DNA of 64,000 bases from Microbacteriaceae bacterium PS02070 (GTDB taxonomy: Bacteria > Actinomycetota > Actinomycetes > Actinomycetales > Microbacteriaceae). The notes beneath the pieces were generated by a model, which ran no database searches, was not told the origin of the DNA, and worked only from the letters and a program-made list of their open reading frames with translations. Location: contig JASCPE010000002.1 in NCBI GenBank assembly GCA_029959865.1, forward strand, positions 496,001 to 560,000, given 5' to 3'. Below are positions 60,476-64,000 of the stretch, piece after piece (position 1 is the stretch's first letter; each line of letters begins with the position of its first letter). A program made the translations under genes and the position numbers.

Positions 60476-63400
60476 GCACGCTCCTCGCGGTCACGGGCAT
60501 ACTCCTGCAGGCTTCGCACTCGGAATCCCTCGCGCAGCACGGGCAGTGCGCTCACGGCGGCACCGAGAACGGCCATCGTCGTGAACAGTGCCTTGTCGGC
60601 CGCGACGGCGGCGGCGCGGATCTCGTATCCGTCCGCCCGTGCGATACCTCCCGAGGGTGTGTTGACGATCATGTCGATCTCCCCCGCGTTGATGAGATCG
60701 ACGACGTTCACGTCGCCGCTGTCCTGCGAGTCGGAGTACTTGTTGACGACTTCGACGCGGATGCCGTTGCGGGCGAGGATCTCGGCGGTCCCCTCGGTCG
60801 CCGTGAGGCGGAAACCGAGCTCCTGAAGCCGGTGCGCCGGCAGGATGACGGCTCGTTTGTCGTCGTCCGCGACGGAGAGGAACACGGTTCCTCCGGCCGG
60901 AAGGCCGCCGTAGGCCGCCGCCTGGCTCTTCGCGAAGGCGGTCGGGAAGTCGCGATCGATGCCCATGACCTCGCCCGTCGAGCGCATCTCCGGCCCGAGG
61001 ACGGAATCGACGGTGTGGCCGTCAGCGGTGCGGAAGCGCTTGAAGGGCAGTACCGCTTCCTTCACGGATACCGGGGCATCCAGTGGGACGCGCGAGCCAT
61101 CCTGGGGCGGCAGCATGCCTTCCGCGATCAGGTCATCGATTGTGGACCCTGCCATGATCCGCGATGCGGCCTTGGCCAGCGGAATCCCCAGCGCCTTCGA
61201 GACGAACGGGACGGTGCGGCTGGCGCGGGGGTTCGCCTCGATGACATAGAGCACGCCGGCCGAGACGGCGAACTGCACGTTGAGAAGTCCGCGCACGCCC
61301 ACGCCGCTCGCGATCGCTTCCGTGGCGGTGCGGACCCGGTCGATCTCGGTGCGTCCGAGGGAGATCGGCGGAAGCGTGCAGCTGGAGTCTCCGGAGTGGA
61401 TGCCGGCCTCCTCCAGGTGCTCCATGACTCCGCCGATGTAGAGGCGGTGCCCGTCGTAGAGCGCGTCCACATCGATCTCGACCGCGTCATCCAGGAAGCG
61501 GTCCACCAGGAGCGGCAACCCGGGGCCGATGATGGCCTGGTCGGCGATCCGGTCGAAGTAGTCGTGCAGGCTCGGGGTGTCGTACACGATCTCCATGCCA
61601 CGTCCGCCGAGGACGAAGCTCGGCCGCACGAGAACGGGATAGCCGATCTCCTCGGCGATTCGCACCGCACCCTGCTCATCAACGGCGGTGCCGTGGCGCG
61701 GCGCCACGAGACTCGCGCGATCGAGAAGCTGTGAGAACTGCTCCCGCTCCTCAGCGATGTCGATCGCCGAGGGCGAGGTGCCGAGGATCGTGTAGCCCGC
61801 GCTCTCGATGCCCTTGGCCAGCCCCAGCGGGGTCTGACCGCCGAGCTGACAGATCACGCCACGGATCGTGCCGGACGCTGCTTCCGCATGCAGCACCTCG
61901 AGGACGTCTTCCAGAGTCAGCGGCTCGAAGTACAACCGGTCGCTGGTGTCGTAGTCGGTGGAGACGGTCTCGGGGTTGCAGTTGACCATGACGGTCTCAT
62001 ATCCCGCAGCCGACAGCGCGAACGAGGCGTGGACACAGGAGTAGTCGAATTCGACCCCCTGGCCGATGCGGTTCGGACCCGACCCGATGATGACGATCTT
62101 CTCGCGGTCAGACGGCGTGACCTCCGTTTCGGCGTCGTACGAGGAGTAGTGGTACGGAGTGAGCGCGGGGAACTCCCCCGCACACGTGTCCACCGTCTTG
62201 TAGACCGGGCGGATGCCCCAGGCGTGCCGGATCTCGCGGACTTCGGTCTCCGTCGTGCCGCGCAACTGCGCGAGCTGCGCGTCGCTGAAACCGTGGTCCT
62301 TGGCAAGCTCGATCACATCGGCGGTGAACTCATCCGCCGTGCGGACATACTCGGCAACCTCGTTGATCAGCGCGATCTGGTCGAGGAACCACGGATCGAT
62401 CTTGGTGGCCTCGAAGGCCTCCTCGACGGTGGCGCCCAGTCGCATCGCCTGCTGCAGGACGACGATTCGTCCGTCGGTCGGCCTCTTCGCGATCTCGAGC
62501 AGCTCCTGCGCCGAGTGCGACGTCTCGCCCCAGTGGAAGCTCGAACCGCGCTTCTCCAGCGACCGGAGAGCCTTCTGCAGCGCCGTCGTGTAGTTGCGAC
62601 CGATCGCCATGGCCTCGCCGACGGATTTCATGGTGGTCGTCAGTGTGGTGTCGGCATTCGGGAACTTCTCGAAGTTGAATCGCGGCACCTTCACGACGAT
62701 GTAGTCGAGGGTCGGCTCGAAGCTGGCCGGGGTCACCTTCGTGATGTCGTTGGGAATCTCATCGAGCCGATATCCGATCGCGAGCTTCGCGGCGATCTTC
62801 GCGATCGGGAAGCCGGTCGCTTTGGACGCGAGGGCCGAGGACCGCGATACCCGCGGGTTCATCTCGATCACGATGATGCGTCCGGACTCGGGATCGACGG
62901 CGAACTGGATGTTGCAGCCACCGGTGTCAACGCCCACGGCACGGATGATGTCGATACCGATGTCGCGGAGGCGCTGGTACTCACGGTCGGTGAGGGTGAG
63001 CGCCGGAGCGACGGTGATCGAGTCGCCCGTGTGCACCCCGACCGGGTCGACGTTCTCGATAGAACACACGACGACGGTGTTGTCGGCCGTGTCCCGCATG
63101 AGCTCGAGCTCGTACTCCTTCCAGCCGAGGATCGACTCCTCCAGGAGCACCTCGGTGGTCGGTGAGTCGCGCAGCCCGGCGCCCGCGATGCGCCGCAGGT
63201 CTTCCTCGCTGTAGGCGAAGCCCGAGCCGAGTCCGCCCATCGTGAAGGAGGGGCGGACGACGAGCGGGTAGCCGAGCTCATCCGCCGCGGCGAGGGCGTC
63301 GTCCATCGTGTGCGCGATCCGCGATGCGGCGACGTCCGCGCCGGCTTCGACGACCAGCTCCTTGAAGATCTGGCGGTCCTCACCCTTGCGGATGGCATCG

Positions 63401-63759
63401 ACCTTCGCGCCGATCAGTTCGACGTCGTACCGGTCGAGGATTCCCTGATCGTGGAGCGCCATCGCTGCGTTCAGCGCGGTCTGCCCGCCGAGGGTCGGCA
63501 GGATCGCATCCGGCTTCTCCTTCTGGATGATCGTCTCGATGACCTCCGGGGTGATCGGCTCGATGTAGGTCGCATCGGCGAAGTCCGGATCGGTCATGAT
63601 CGTGGCCGGGTTGGAGTTCACGAGGATGACGCGCACTCCCTCCTCGCGGAGCACACGGCACGCCTGCGTTCCCGAGTAGTCGAACTCGCACGCTTGACCG
63701 ATCACGATCGGTCCGGAGCCGATGACCAGGACGCTGTGGATATCGTCGCGCTTCGGCAT
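60472..63759 (-). CDS. carB: Carbamoyl-phosphate synthase large subunit
   Basis: 1095-aa synthetase producing carbamoyl phosphate for pyrimidines and arginine. Two homologous ATP-grasp halves are visible ([22 protein letters not shown] at the start, [20 protein letters not shown] in the middle), and a C-terminal MGS-like allosteric domain (~960-1095, with [10 protein letters not shown]). Full length. TGATG overlap with carA upstream. Confidence 0.98.
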   Translation of the reverse strand: MPKRDDIHSVLVIGSGPIVIGQACEFDYSGTQACRVLREEGVRVILVNSNPATIMTDPDFADATYIEPITPEVIETIIQKEKPDAILPTLGGQTALNAAMALHDQGILDRYDVELIGAKVDAIRKGEDRQIFKELVVEAGADVAASRIAHTMDDALAAADELGYPLVVRPSFTMGGLGSGFAYSEEDLRRIAGAGLRDSPTTEVLLEESILGWKEYELELMRDTADNTVVVCSIENVDPVGVHTGDSITVAPALTLTDREYQRLRDIGIDIIRAVGVDTGGCNIQFAVDPESGRIIVIEMNPRVSRSSALASKATGFPIAKIAAKLAIGYRLDEIPNDITKVTPASFEPTLDYIVVKVPRFNFEKFPNADTTLTTTMKSVGEAMAIGRNYTTALQKALRSLEKRGSSFHWGETSHSAQELLEIAKRPTDGRIVVLQQAMRLGATVEEAFEATKIDPWFLDQIALINEVAEYVRTADEFTADVIELAKDHGFSDAQLAQLRGTTETEVREIRHAWGIRPVYKTVDTCAGEFPALTPYHYSSYDAETEVTPSDREKIVIIGSGPNRIGQGVEFDYSCVHASFALSAAGYETVMVNCNPETVSTDYDTSDRLYFEPLTLEDVLEVLHAEAASGTIRGVICQLGGQTPLGLAKGIESAGYTILGTSPSAIDIAEEREQFSQLLDRASLVAPRHGTAVDEQGAVRIAEEIGYPVLVRPSFVLGGRGMEIVYDTPSLHDYFDRIADQAIIGPGLPLLVDRFLDDAVEIDVDALYDGHRLYIGGVMEHLEEAGIHSGDSSCTLPPISLGRTEIDRVRTATEAIASGVGVRGLLNVQFAVSAGVLYVIEANPRASRTVPFVSKALGIPLAKAASRIMAGSTIDDLIAEGMLPPQDGSRVPLDAPVSVKEAVLPFKRFRTADGHTVDSVLGPEMRSTGEVMGIDRDFPTAFAKSQAAAYGGLPAGGTVFLSVADDDKRAVILPAHRLQELGFRLTATEGTAEILARNGIRVEVVNKYSDSQDSGDVNVVDLINAGEIDMIVNTPSGGIARADGYEIRAAAVAADKALFTTMAVLGAAVSALPVLREGFRVRSLQEYARDREERA

Positions 63760-64000
63760 CAGTTGGTGTCTCCGTCGGTGGTGCGGTGGGGTGCGGTCGT
63801 CTGGGAGTCGCGGTGGCTGAGCACCAGATCTCGGAAGCGGTCGAACAGATAGTTCGCATCGTGCGGGCCCGCGGCCGCCTCCGGGTGGTACTGCACGCTG
63901 AAGGCGGGGATGTCGAGGGCGCGAAGCCCTTCGACGACGTTGTCGTTGAGGCCGATGTGGCTCACCTCGACCCGCCCGTAGCCGTGTGGGCTGTCGGTCG
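63759..64000 (-). CDS. carA: Carbamoyl-phosphate synthase small subunit, C-terminal part
   Basis: The last ~80 codons of the glutaminase subunit, its start lying beyond the window. Visible are [20 protein letters not shown] and [22 protein letters not shown], whose His and Glu (HPE) complete the class I amidotransferase catalytic triad. A short hydrophilic tail follows. Confidence 0.95.
   Translation of the reverse strand, partial: TDSPHGYGRVEVSHIGLNDNVVEGLRALDIPAFSVQYHPEAAAGPHDANYLFDRFRDLVLSHRDSQTTAPHRTTDGDTN

Overview
This 64 kb window is chromosomal DNA from a high-GC actinobacterium. RbpA, Tat-linked PafBC, an actinobacterial IHF domain, helicase-deficient PriA, type-2 PyrF and the his/trp/lgt/glt/pyk order all fit Actinobacteria. 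The small-gene content (HGxxPAAW protein, Trp-operon membrane protein, DUF3817) fits Micrococcales, most likely Microbacteriaceae such as Microbacterium. This placement is inference, since no 16S rRNA gene is present. There are no insertion sequences, phage genes or CRISPR arrays.

Layout. 1-3.7 kb: a truncated glycosyltransferase gene, a DUF3817 membrane protein, an M20 peptidase and uppP. 3.9-14.7 kb: a PAC2 protein on the minus strand, then a compact plus-strand run of HAD phosphatase, trmI, FKBP lipoprotein, pafB, pafC, tatA, tatC, Ski2-like helicase and lnt. The Pup/proteasome genes that often sit between trmI and pafB are absent. 14.7-17.4 kb (minus): NfeD, SPFH, glycerophosphodiesterase and rbpA. 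17.5-22 kb: SDR, S9 peptidase, DUF308 protein and AEC permease. 22-27.5 kb: an accessory stretch with a frameshifted membrane protein beside a winged-helix regulator, a rhodanese, small orphan ORFs, a frameshifted lipoprotein, an ECF42-like sigma factor with its YCII/DGPF partner, and a DoxX protein. 27.5-36.8 kb: two MFS transporters, an SGNH hydrolase, a DUF885 peptidase, polA, a thioesterase and an ANTAR response regulator. 36.8 kb: tRNA-Leu(CAA).

37-64 kb is almost entirely minus-strand housekeeping. In transcription order it runs carA (partial)-carB-pyrF-gmk (with an N-terminal IHF-like domain), rpoZ, metK-priA-fmt-rsmB, rpe, hisE-hisG-hisF-hisI-Trp-operon membrane protein-HGxxPAAW protein-trpC-trpB-trpA-lgt-gltB-gltD-pyk. 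This couples pyrimidine/GMP supply, SAM, translation initiation, histidine, tryptophan and glutamate synthesis. trpE and coaBC, both expected here by comparison with M. tuberculosis, are missing from their usual places.

Non-coding signals stand out. At least 17 genes have a TANNNT -10 box only 6-7 nt before the start codon, the leaderless pattern. In four gene junctions the TAG stop codon of the upstream gene is also the first half of the next gene's -10 box. Two families of intergenic palindromic repeats occur: a ~71-bp element in three places, and a nested double palindrome in two and a half copies between rsmB and rpe. I do not see an obviously new multi-gene system. The best leads are the repeats, the stop/-10 fusions, the IHF-Gmk fusion and the clean gene losses.
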